Origin: Bacteroidaceae bacterium | GTDB taxonomy: Bacteria > Bacteroidota > Bacteroidia > Bacteroidales > Bacteroidaceae | DNA: 64,000 nt | Direction: 5' to 3' | Assembly: GCA_017555875.1 (NCBI GenBank) | Contig: JAFZFN010000035.1 | Coordinates: 122,242 to 186,241 of the forward strand | Shown: positions 25,951 through 34,721 of the stretch, piece after piece | Numbering within the stretch: position 1 is the first letter of the stretch | Layout: each line of letters begins with the position of its first letter | Notes under the pieces: model-generated | What the model saw: the letters and a program-made list of their open reading frames with translations, nothing else | Told to the model about the DNA's origin: nothing | Database searches by the model: none | Translations under genes and position numbers: made by a program

Positions 25951-28650
25951 TTATTTCTTCACGATAGTGAACTGATACGCCTCAGCCAAGGGAACATTGG
26001 CTGTAGAGACACGCTTGCCATCGACTACCCAGTAGCTGTTGCCACCATGTCCTGCATTGCGAATGGCGAAAGAGCCGCCCTTCTCGATGAGGATATAGGT
26101 GTTCCACTGTGCATTGTACTGATTGGTACCGAAGTAGCAGAGCTCGTTGACGTAGCGGCCGTCGGCTGCGCTGTTGAGACTGAAGCGGCCGGTCTCGTCC
26201 ACAAGGCAGAACAGCCAAAGCTGGCTGGCATCGTCGTTCTTGGGCATAAACTCGGGTGTACCACCCACACCGTTCACATTGGTATTGGTAAGGTAACGGC
26301 CATCGTTATCAATGATATATACCACATCACCGGGCTCTACGATAGGAGCCTCTGCTGCTGCTCCACCCACGGGGATGATCTCGAAGATGAAGTGCTCGTA
26401 GCGTACGCTCTTCTCGCCACTCTGGCTGATACGATCCACATAAGTCGTCCATACGCGTCCACCGGCATTGCCTGCGGTTTGGATAGCATACTTGCCGTTC
26501 AGGCGGTAGATGTTGAAGGAGTGCCATGCGGGATCGTAGGGGTTGTTATTCTTGTCACGCCAGAAGTTACCCATCTCGTTGATGTAGCGGCCATCCTGGG
26601 CATTGGTAATCTTGTAACGCTCGGTGACGGGGTCGATGCTGATGTTCCACTCCTGACGCTGGGGATTGATGCTATCTACATCTGCCTGCAATACAGGATA
26701 GTCACCCACACGGTCGGGGTTAGCATTGGCATCGGTGAGCCAACGTCCGTTCACCTTTATATAATAGCGACCCTCTTCGATGAGGTCGGCAGGGAAGATA
26801 TCGGCACGATAGGTGTGCTTGCTCTTATAGTCGCGGATGAGGCTCTTGGTGTTGGCCTTGATGAAGGGACCTACCACCTCGTTGGCTACTGTAGGATTGG
26901 GCTTCTTGATAGAGCCTTCGAAACCACGTGAGATGACTGCCTTCTGCGCCTGCTCGAGCTGCAGCAACTGCTCATATGCAGCTACGAATCCCTTCTCGTC
27001 ACCCTTAGCGAGCAAGGTGTGGAGGTTCATCACAGTCTGTCCGCGCTGACCGATAATCTTCATCACCTGCACCCAAGGAGCGATCTCGGCAAGCATTTCG
27101 GGCTCTTCGGTAGAGGCGAGCAGCTCATCGGCAGCCTGTACCATCTGTTCGAACTGCTTGTTCATCTCAGCTACTGCCTTCTTGTTGTAACCATTCTCCA
27201 TGGCCTTGGCAAACTCATCGGCAGCCTGTTGGAACGCAGCAGACTCACCCTGACGACGGAGGCCATGACCAGTGGGGCCAAGGTCTACATTGTGCTGACA
27301 GAACACGCGGAAAGCCTCTACATGCTCGGGCATGAGCACCTCCAATGCCTGCTCCCAAGAAGACTGTGAGTCATAAGCCTCCATGTTCCAGCAATAGTCT
27401 GCAATACTATAGAGCGACACCTTAGAAGCCTCAGCATACTCCATGGGGTTTGACACGAATCCGCTCAGTTGCTCGGCGATGTCAAGATCGTTGCCATAGG
27501 TGGGACCCATGAGCATGTGGTCGATACAGAAGTCATTGACGGGATAGTTGAGCCAGATGTAGGCATTGCGCTGAATCTGTGCATTGATCCAGTCCATGTC
27601 AGTCTTGTTGATCATGTCTACCACAGTAGCGCCAGTCCACATGATGCGGATGTCCTTATCCATCACGGTACCGAGGTCAGAGAGGTATGAACCGCCCGAC
27701 CAACTCTTGTTATACTGCGTGGGGCAAAGGATGAGAGGAGCCACATCAGGATGCTTCTGCACGAACCCACGATTGAGCGCGTTCATATACTCAGCCTGCT
27801 TGGCACCCTTAGACTGCTCTGCGCCAAAGATGTCGTCGAAGAAGATGGCAAAGGCGCGTACACCGAGGGCATACATCCACTCGAGCTTTTGAACAGAGCT
27901 GTTGAGGTCAGCCTCGGTCCACTGAATGTCGCCACCGGGGTGCATGGCCCATACGAAATCCACCTTGTTCTGCGCTGCTGCCTTAGCAAGCTCGCTGATA
28001 CGTGCAGCCTCAGCCTCGGGATAAGCCTCACGCCACTGATTGCGGTGATAGGGGTCATCCTTGGGGCCATAGATATACACATTGAGCTTGTTCTTACCAT
28101 AGAAGTCAAACTGACGCAGACGGTCCACGTGGCTCCATGGGTTACCATAGAATCCCTCTACCACACCACGCTCGAGCACATCGGGCCAGTCCTTCACCTC
28201 GGCCAGTTTCATCTTGGGCTGCGAAGCCATCTGCAAGAAGGTCTGCACACCATAGTAAGTACCAGCCTCGTCGGCACCAGCAATCACCACCTGCTGCTCG
28301 CCCACTGAGATATAATAACCCTCTACCTTCTCGGGAATCTGGTCGGCATAAGCACTCACAGCCTCGTCGCCACGCTCACCGACAATCACTGTCACACCCT
28401 TACCTTCAGCAAAGGTCTTGCGCAGCAGTGCCACAGCGTCGGCATCAGCCTCATCAGCTCCGACAAGCACGATGCTTTGGGGAGTCTTCACCACTTGCTC
28501 ACTCCACGCAATCTCCTGGGGAGCGGGCGACAGAGCCGTGCAGGGCTCCGCAGATTGTCCTTGACAGCTCTGAAGAGCCATAGTACCAGCAGCAGACACG
28601 CAGAGTGTTGCCACCATAGAGAGGAAAGTCTTGCTTCTTTTCATAGACAA
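25951..28650 (-). CDS. GH84 beta-N-acetylglucosaminidase, lipoprotein
   Basis: An 899-aa surface lipoprotein predicted to remove beta-GlcNAc from glycans or O-GlcNAc-type substrates. The lipobox ALQSC puts Cys29 as the modified residue. A small N-terminal GH84-associated domain (30-145) precedes the catalytic barrel (about 150-440), which has VVEGFYGNPWSHVDRL and the catalytic Asp pair FAIFFDDIFG near residue 271. A helical domain follows (450-600). Two ricin-like, QxW-type repeats of about 130 aa end the protein (YYIKVNGRWLTD and VYIIDNDGRYLTNTN). It lacks the sorting tail seen on its relative at 53622. It is 11 bp downstream of an AraC-type regulator gene. Confidence 0.92.
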   Translation of the reverse strand: MSMKRSKTFLSMVATLCVSAAGTMALQSCQGQSAEPCTALSPAPQEIAWSEQVVKTPQSIVLVGADEADADAVALLRKTFAEGKGVTVIVGERGDEAVSAYADQIPEKVEGYYISVGEQQVVIAGADEAGTYYGVQTFLQMASQPKMKLAEVKDWPDVLERGVVEGFYGNPWSHVDRLRQFDFYGKNKLNVYIYGPKDDPYHRNQWREAYPEAEAARISELAKAAAQNKVDFVWAMHPGGDIQWTEADLNSSVQKLEWMYALGVRAFAIFFDDIFGAEQSKGAKQAEYMNALNRGFVQKHPDVAPLILCPTQYNKSWSGGSYLSDLGTVMDKDIRIMWTGATVVDMINKTDMDWINAQIQRNAYIWLNYPVNDFCIDHMLMGPTYGNDLDIAEQLSGFVSNPMEYAEASKVSLYSIADYCWNMEAYDSQSSWEQALEVLMPEHVEAFRVFCQHNVDLGPTGHGLRRQGESAAFQQAADEFAKAMENGYNKKAVAEMNKQFEQMVQAADELLASTEEPEMLAEIAPWVQVMKIIGQRGQTVMNLHTLLAKGDEKGFVAAYEQLLQLEQAQKAVISRGFEGSIKKPNPTVANEVVGPFIKANTKSLIRDYKSKHTYRADIFPADLIEEGRYYIKVNGRWLTDANANPDRVGDYPVLQADVDSINPQRQEWNISIDPVTERYKITNAQDGRYINEMGNFWRDKNNNPYDPAWHSFNIYRLNGKYAIQTAGNAGGRVWTTYVDRISQSGEKSVRYEHFIFEIIPVGGAAAEAPIVEPGDVVYIIDNDGRYLTNTNVNGVGGTPEFMPKNDDASQLWLFCLVDETGRFSLNSAADGRYVNELCYFGTNQYNAQWNTYILIEKGGSFAIRNAGHGGNSYWVVDGKRVSTANVPLAEAYQFTIVKK

Positions 28651-28661
28651 TAGATATTATG

Positions 28662-29939
28662 TTATTGATTAATGTGTTCTCTGTATGCTGAGGGCGACAT
28701 GCCATAGTAGACCTTGAAGACGCGGCTGAAGTACTGCGCATCGGGCATACCAACTTGTGTACAGATGTCGTTAATGGGAGTTTCTGAGTCGCCCAGGAGC
28801 TCGGCTGCACGTTCCATACGGCACCTACGCAGATAGTCATTGGGCGACATGCCAGTGAGTTCGCGCACTTTGCGGTAGAAGTTCGTACGTCCTACTCCGA
28901 ATTGTGCTGCGATGATATCAATATTGAGATTGGGGTTGCGCAGACGAGCATTGACGATGCGCTCCAGCTTGCGGCAGAAGCGCTCATCCTCCTTGCTGAG
29001 TTGCTGCTTAAGAGCAGAGGCTTCTTCGTATTGTTCCTCAGTTGCAGTATTCACGGATTCATCGTGAGCGCGATGCTCTGCAAGTTCATCCACTGCAAGT
29101 ATTTCCGCTACAGGCTCCTCCGCGAGAGCATTCATTGCAGACGCCTCTTCCGCCAACTCTCCAGCTATCTCTTGCGAGCTATCCTGCGATTCTGCTTGTG
29201 GCTCCACTTGCTTATCTTCATGCTCGGCGAACCACATGGCAAACAAGTCTGTCGGGATAGCAGGGCGGCGCTCATTGATAGGTTGCTTCTGAGAAACTGG
29301 AGCCTCTGTTGCAGGCTCTGCGACCTCCTCATCCACAATGTCAGTAACATCTACCTCCATCTCTTCGGTCATATCATCTGCACGATTGTCAGCGAGTGCC
29401 TCTACGGGGACTTCTTTGGACTCCTCGACAAGTTCTTCCACAGACTCCTCGACAAATAGTTCTTCCTCCGTGTCCTCGACAGGCTCTGCAGACTCCTCTG
29501 TGGGTGTCTCCACATTGTCCTCGGCAAGTTCTTCGACAGGCTCTTCTATAGGTCCTTCGAAGGGTTTCACTGCAGCGTCTTCCACTGCAGCATCTTCCAC
29601 TATGGTTTCCTCTACAACTTCTTCAGCCACAGCCTCTGCACCGGACACAGTCACCGCCTCCATTGCAGTCACCGCCTCATCTTCCACTGTACTGTCTGCG
29701 CTGTTCTCAGCATCGGGCTTGCTTGCTGTGTGTAGCATACGCGCCAAGTTGGCCTCCTCGTAGCGCATCATACGCATCGTGTCGCGCAGATCCTCGCATT
29801 GCTTCTTGAGCGTAGTCACCTCACGTGATTTCAAGACAAAGAGCAGAGTCATCACTACCGTCAAGAGTAGCAACACGCATCCCACCGCAAGCCATACGGT
29901 AGGGAGCGCACTCATCAGTATAAAAGAACAAAATCTCAT
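28662..29939 (-). CDS. Membrane-anchored AraC-family regulator with acidic linker
   Basis: A 425-aa protein. One membrane helix lies at residues 12-36 (VWLAVGCVLLLLTVVMTLLF). A short coiled-coil follows (SREVTTLKKQCEDLRDTMRM). A roughly 200-residue Glu/Val-rich repetitive linker (VEELVEESKEVPVEAL type) spans about 65-310. The C-terminal 110 residues are an AraC DNA-binding domain with two helix-turn-helices (IDIIAAQFGVGRTNFYRKVR; PINDICTQVGMPDAQYFSRV). No periplasmic sensor or receiver domain is present, unlike hybrid two-component regulators. The start at 29939 is chosen because a full promoter lies just upstream; a longer frame reaching 30062 crosses that promoter. It probably controls the GH84 gene behind it, the divergent CotH-type gene, or both. 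Confidence 0.85.
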   Translation of the reverse strand: MRFCSFILMSALPTVWLAVGCVLLLLTVVMTLLFVLKSREVTTLKKQCEDLRDTMRMMRYEEANLARMLHTASKPDAENSADSTVEDEAVTAMEAVTVSGAEAVAEEVVEETIVEDAAVEDAAVKPFEGPIEEPVEELAEDNVETPTEESAEPVEDTEEELFVEESVEELVEESKEVPVEALADNRADDMTEEMEVDVTDIVDEEVAEPATEAPVSQKQPINERRPAIPTDLFAMWFAEHEDKQVEPQAESQDSSQEIAGELAEEASAMNALAEEPVAEILAVDELAEHRAHDESVNTATEEQYEEASALKQQLSKEDERFCRKLERIVNARLRNPNLNIDIIAAQFGVGRTNFYRKVRELTGMSPNDYLRRCRMERAAELLGDSETPINDICTQVGMPDAQYFSRVFKVYYGMSPSAYREHINQ

Positions 29940-29957
29940 GTTTACAAAACGTATATG

Positions 29958-29989
29958 CAAAGTTAACACCATTTCACTATTTAGGCAAA
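29958..29989 (-). promoter_or_regulatory. Promoter of the AraC-type regulator / GH84 unit
   Basis: On the minus strand: TTTG (29989-29986), 20 bp, TAACTTTG (29965-29958), 18 nt before the ATG at 29939. Confidence 0.8.
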
Positions 29990-30070
29990 CATATTCAGAA
30001 GTTTTCGATGAAATAGATTCTTTTTTTGCAATAAATACACAAATCGCGCTGAGCAAATCCAAAGATATTG

Positions 30071-30078
30071 TATCTTTG
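30071..30078 (+). promoter_or_regulatory. -7 element for the CotH-type protein gene
   Basis: TATCTTTG on the plus strand, divergent from the AraC promoter about 80 bp away. No TTTG lies at the expected -33 position, so activation by a regulator is possible. Confidence 0.55.
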
Positions 30079-30126
30079 CGCTATAATACGGATAGTATGA
30101 ACAACAAAAAGACAAAACACATACCT

Positions 30127-33100
30127 ATGAAACGCTTTGCCACCCTCTTTGTAGCGATAAGCACCTGCCTAATCGCTTTCAGTCAGCCCCTCGCGCTGAA
30201 CACAGCCCAGGACATGCCGACAGCCCACACCAACCACAAGCAACAAGCCCCCACTGCAGGGTGGATTGATGTGACGGACGCCTACATCGTAAACCCTCGA
30301 TTCGACGACAACACCAAAGGCTGGGACATCGAGTGCGATGTAGCCAACACCCGAGTCGTATATGGAGGCTTAGAATTCTGGAGCGGATGGTTCAAGATCT
30401 CCCAAGATGTCAGCCTCCCCAACGGCAAGTACCGTCTGTCGCTCCAGGCCTATTACCGTACGGCCGACGACAACACAGCCTTTCAGGCCCATGCCAACGG
30501 CTATGAGGAGCTCACCGCCATCATCTACGCCAATGACAATGACGTCCCTGTGGTGAGTGTCTACTCTGACCATCTCGACGAGGATGGTCCTGGCGGCTTC
30601 TACATGGCTATGGACAAGGAATACAACTTCTGCTACTACCCAGCCAGCGTAGATGCAGGAGCACATTGCTTCGAGCTGGGCATGTACAACAACACTCTCG
30701 AGGTGGAGGTCACCGACGGCACACTCTCCTTCGGCATCTACTGCTGGCAATACCTGAGCGGCAACTGGTGCATGATGGACAACTTCAAGCTCGAGTACTA
30801 TGGCAGCATAAACCCCGTGGAGAGCATCAGCATCTCGCCCTCCAAGCTCGCCCTCAACGCTGGCGAGAGCGCTACGCTGACCGCCAAAGTGAGCCCCTCT
30901 GACGCCACCTTCAGGAATGTAAACTGGAGCTCCAGCAATCCTCGAGTAGCCGAGGTGGACGCGACGGGCAAGGTGACGGCCTACCAGAATGGTACAGCCA
31001 ACATCTATGCTCACGCTCAAGACGAGAGCGGAGTATCGGCCACATGCGCCGTGACGGTGAGCAGCGTCGCGCCTACTGCCGACAACATCGTCATCAATGA
31101 GATACAGTCGGCCAATATAGACATGTTTGTCGACCCCTCATTCAACTATGGCAGTTGGGTAGAGCTCTACAACCCGACAAGCAAGGCCGTAAGCCTCAAC
31201 TACCTCTATGTCAGCGACGACGCCGACAACCTCACCAAGTACAACTTGGGCAAGAGCCGAGGGTCAATCCCCGCCAAGGGATACCACGTCCTGTGGTTTG
31301 ACCACTATAATCTCCAGTTCCCTTCACAGATCAACTTCAAGCTCGACTACGATGGCGGCACCATCTACATCAGCGACAGCGAAGGAAACCTGATTACCAG
31401 CCAAGACTACCCTGCAGCCTACCCTCGCACCTCGTATGCCCGCACCACTGACGGAGGCAACGAGTGGGGCTACACGGCCTCTCCCACCCCGAAGAAGAGC
31501 AATGCGAGCAGCACCTTTGCCGACGAACGCGTCGAGGCACCCATCGTAGACAAAGACGCCTGTCTGTTTACCACTCCCTTCTCCTTCAGTGTAGAAATCC
31601 CCAAGGGAGCTACGCTCTACTACACCACCGATGGCACCACCCCGACACTCACCAACGGCGCCATCAGCCACGACGGACGATTCCAAGTGAGCACCACCTC
31701 TACCTACCGCTTCCGCCTCTTCGAGGAGGGCAAGCTCCCCAGCCAGGTGGTGACACGCTCCTTCCTCTATGCCGACAAGGACTACATGCTCCCCATCATC
31801 TCGGTAGTCACCGACCCCGTCAACATCTACGACGACAGCCTCGGGGTCTATGTACGTGGCGTGAATGGTCGACCTGGTAACGGGCAGAGCACTCCCTGCA
31901 ACTGGAACATGGACTGGGACCGCCCAGTAAACTTCGAGTACATCACTCCCGAGGAGGGCATGGTGATAAACCAAGAGGTCGACTTCGCCATGTGTGGCGG
32001 ATGGAGCCGTGCCTTCACTCCCCACTCCTTCAAGCTGAAGGCGGGCAAGATCTACGAGGGGCTCAACTCCATCGACTACCCCTTCTTTGCCGACAAGCCC
32101 TACCTGAAGCACAAGACCTTGCAGATACGCAATGGAGGTAACGACACCTCTTGCCGCATCAAGGATGCAGCCATGCAGACCATCATACGCACCTCTGGAC
32201 TCGATGTCGAGGGACAAGCTGTGCAGCCCGTGATGCACTTCATCAACGGAGAGTATAAAGGCATGCTCAACATGCGCGAGCCCAACAACAAGCACTACGC
32301 ATATGCCAACTGGGGCATCGACACCGATGAGATGGACCAGTTTGAGATGAGCCCCGACTCGGGCTACGTACAGATGGAGGGCACGCGCGATGCGTTCCTC
32401 AAGTGGTATGAATTGTCAAAGAACGCAGCCGACGAGGCCACCTACGAAGAGATACGCCGCCTCGTGGACATTGACGAATACATCAACTACATGGCCGTAG
32501 AGATGTATATCGGAAGCGTAGACTGGCCCCAGAACAACATCAAGGGCTTCCGCCCGCGCACCGAGGATGGCCGCTTCCGCTTCGTGCTTTTCGACCTCGA
32601 CAGCTCCTTGGGCACCACCAATCCCTTCTCGGGATTTGAGAGCCGACAGACGTGGACCTTCGACTACCTCTACGACACGGGCAACCGCTTCACCGAGGAG
32701 ATTGAGCTGGTCACCATCTTCCTTGGTATGCTCGACAACGACTCGTTCCGCAAGCAGTTCATCGACACCTATTGCCTTGTGGCCGGTAGCGTCTTCGAGC
32801 CCGAGCGCTGCCACGCCATCGTGGATGAGATGGCAGCCCGCATAGCTCCTGCGCTGGCCTATGAGGGCGAGTCGCCCTACAGTACGGCCAACAACATCAA
32901 GAGCGGCCTCACGAGTCGTCAAGGCACGATGATCAACGCGCTCATCAACTACTGGCGCATGGGGCTGAGCTACGACATGAAGCAGTCGGTCTCTGTAGCC
33001 TCCAACATCAATGGAGCCATGCTGCGCCTGAATGACATGGCCATCCCGACCAACAAGTTTAGCGGAGCACTCTTTGCCCCCATCACCTTGCAGGCCGAGC

Positions 33101-34536
33101 CCAAGGCAGGCTACCGCTTTGTCGGATGGGGCAGCAAGGGAGCTACCACGGCCATCCCACTCATCTCGTCCGAGGCCACTTGGGAGTACTACGACCAAGG
33201 TTCGCTCGACGGAGAGAACTGGACCTCGCCCTCATACCAGACCTCCGCATGGAGCGAAGGCAAGGCTCCGCTCGGCTACTACACCAGCGACACCGACAAC
33301 AGCCGTGGCTACAACACCATACTCGACTATGGCAGCGACGCCAGCAACAAGCACACGACCTACTACTTCCGTCACGCGTTCACCTTGAACAATGCCCCCG
33401 CAGCCGACGACATCTTCTGCTTCAACTATGCAGTCGACGATGGCATGGTCATCTACGTCAATGGTGTCGAGGCCGAGCGCTACCTCATGCCCGATGGTGC
33501 TGTGAGCTACTCGACCTATGCCTCTACGTATGCCTATAGCAACCCCGACCAGGGCACGCTCTACCTCGACGCAAGCCTGTTCAAGAAGGGCAAGAACGTC
33601 ATCGCCATAGAGGTGCACAACAACAACTCCACCTCGTCGGACATCTACTTCAGCGGTGAGCTCACCTATACAGGCCAGTCGAGCAGCGAGTACAACATCG
33701 TGTGCACGGATATGGAGTATGCTCTGCCCGCGGGAGACCACACCTTGATGGCGCTGTATGAGCCCCTCACCGATGCCGAGCTGACCGAGCAGAACTTCCG
33801 CCCCGTACGAATCAATGAGGTGAGTGCCGACAACAGCATCTACATCAACGAGTACTACAAGAAGAACGACTGGATAGAGCTTGTGAACACCACCTCCGAG
33901 CCCGTCGACGTGGCAGGCATGTACCTCAGCGACAATGTGAACAAGCCCACCAAGTATATGATCTCGGGTGACGGCAATGCCAGCACCACCATCGCTCCCT
34001 ATGGGCACCTCATCATCTGGGCCGACAAGCTGACTCCGTTGACTCAGTTGCACGCCCCGTTCAAGCTGGCAGCCGAGGGCGGTCACCTCATGCTGACCTC
34101 TGCCGACCAGACGTGGAGCGACGTGCTCTACTATGAGCCCCACCTGGGTACCGAGTCGGTAGGCCTCTACCCCGACGGAGGCAATGATGTCTATGTCATG
34201 ACCACCCCCACCATAGGCAAGGCCAACACCCTCAGCAGCTATGCCGCTTGGCTCGAGCAGCCCGGAACGGGCACTGGCATCGAGACGGTGCTTGCCGACG
34301 ATGAGCTACTGCGTCTGGAGTACCACGAACACATGCTCCACATCTTCAGCGCTGAGGGCACATGGGCCGACGTGACCATCTACGCCGCCACGGGCCGCGT
34401 GTGTGCAAGAAGCACGGCTGCGCTCCACGCCGGATATGCCGCAGTGCCCGTAGCCACACTCGACGAGGGCATCTACATCATCTCTGTCACCGACTCTCGT
34501 GGCGAGACTCAAACACTGAAGGTGAGCGTCAATTGA
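30127..34536 (+). CDS. Large secreted CotH-kinase-type surface protein with lamin-tail and Ig-like domains
   Basis: A 1470-aa exported protein. The signal peptide is MKRFATLFVAISTCLIAFSQ (an ATG at 30097 would add ten residues). Order of domains: an N-terminal beta-sandwich, possibly carbohydrate-binding (about 35-225); a BIG2 Ig-like domain (about 228-310, VESISISPSKLALNAGESAT); a lamin-tail domain (320-440, NIVINEIQSANIDMF); a chitobiase C-terminal-like segment (480-550, LYYTTDGTTPTLTNG); a CotH kinase-like domain (555-900) with FVLFDLDSSLG; a beta region; a second lamin-tail domain (1225-1370, RPVRINEVSADNSIYINEYY); and a C-terminal type IX secretion-like domain (1395-1470, ATGRV...LDEGIYIISVTD). 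CotH-family proteins can act as protein kinases; the role here is unknown. Confidence 0.8.
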   Translation: MKRFATLFVAISTCLIAFSQPLALNTAQDMPTAHTNHKQQAPTAGWIDVTDAYIVNPRFDDNTKGWDIECDVANTRVVYGGLEFWSGWFKISQDVSLPNGKYRLSLQAYYRTADDNTAFQAHANGYEELTAIIYANDNDVPVVSVYSDHLDEDGPGGFYMAMDKEYNFCYYPASVDAGAHCFELGMYNNTLEVEVTDGTLSFGIYCWQYLSGNWCMMDNFKLEYYGSINPVESISISPSKLALNAGESATLTAKVSPSDATFRNVNWSSSNPRVAEVDATGKVTAYQNGTANIYAHAQDESGVSATCAVTVSSVAPTADNIVINEIQSANIDMFVDPSFNYGSWVELYNPTSKAVSLNYLYVSDDADNLTKYNLGKSRGSIPAKGYHVLWFDHYNLQFPSQINFKLDYDGGTIYISDSEGNLITSQDYPAAYPRTSYARTTDGGNEWGYTASPTPKKSNASSTFADERVEAPIVDKDACLFTTPFSFSVEIPKGATLYYTTDGTTPTLTNGAISHDGRFQVSTTSTYRFRLFEEGKLPSQVVTRSFLYADKDYMLPIISVVTDPVNIYDDSLGVYVRGVNGRPGNGQSTPCNWNMDWDRPVNFEYITPEEGMVINQEVDFAMCGGWSRAFTPHSFKLKAGKIYEGLNSIDYPFFADKPYLKHKTLQIRNGGNDTSCRIKDAAMQTIIRTSGLDVEGQAVQPVMHFINGEYKGMLNMREPNNKHYAYANWGIDTDEMDQFEMSPDSGYVQMEGTRDAFLKWYELSKNAADEATYEEIRRLVDIDEYINYMAVEMYIGSVDWPQNNIKGFRPRTEDGRFRFVLFDLDSSLGTTNPFSGFESRQTWTFDYLYDTGNRFTEEIELVTIFLGMLDNDSFRKQFIDTYCLVAGSVFEPERCHAIVDEMAARIAPALAYEGESPYSTANNIKSGLTSRQGTMINALINYWRMGLSYDMKQSVSVASNINGAMLRLNDMAIPTNKFSGALFAPITLQAEPKAGYRFVGWGSKGATTAIPLISSEATWEYYDQGSLDGENWTSPSYQTSAWSEGKAPLGYYTSDTDNSRGYNTILDYGSDASNKHTTYYFRHAFTLNNAPAADDIFCFNYAVDDGMVIYVNGVEAERYLMPDGAVSYSTYASTYAYSNPDQGTLYLDASLFKKGKNVIAIEVHNNNSTSSDIYFSGELTYTGQSSSEYNIVCTDMEYALPAGDHTLMALYEPLTDAELTEQNFRPVRINEVSADNSIYINEYYKKNDWIELVNTTSEPVDVAGMYLSDNVNKPTKYMISGDGNASTTIAPYGHLIIWADKLTPLTQLHAPFKLAAEGGHLMLTSADQTWSDVLYYEPHLGTESVGLYPDGGNDVYVMTTPTIGKANTLSSYAAWLEQPGTGTGIETVLADDELLRLEYHEHMLHIFSAEGTWADVTIYAATGRVCARSTAALHAGYAAVPVATLDEGIYIISVTDSRGETQTLKVSVN

Positions 34537-34650
34537 CGCTCACCAAAGCTCCTCCAAGGCCGAGCACAAGAGTGTGCAGAGGTGGCCTACAACAGCGGAG
34601 GGAGCAGAACCAGTGGAAATAGCAGAGATCGTTGAGATCATAGAAATAGA

Positions 34651-34679
34651 GAGAGGGAGCACCTTGGGTGCTCCCTCTC
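34651..34679. terminator. Bidirectional terminator between convergent genes
   Basis: GAGAGGGAGCACC and GGTGCTCCCTCTC form a perfect 13-bp stem with a 3-nt loop, placed between the CotH-type gene (plus) and the SulP gene (minus). There is a T-rich tail on the plus strand (CTTCTCTGTTAT). Confidence 0.75.
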
Positions 34680-34721
34680 CTTCTCTGTTATCCTGTGAGT
34701 CAGTGCCGTAAGTCCTAGTGC

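Noticed and set aside
26047..26931. 294-codon plus-strand frame opposite the GH84 lipoprotein gene
   Set aside because: Antisense shadow with no recognisable domain and no promoter.
29779..30126. N-terminal extension of the CotH-type protein to 29779
   Set aside because: It would overlap the regulator gene and run through both divergent promoters. A clear signal peptide begins at 30127.
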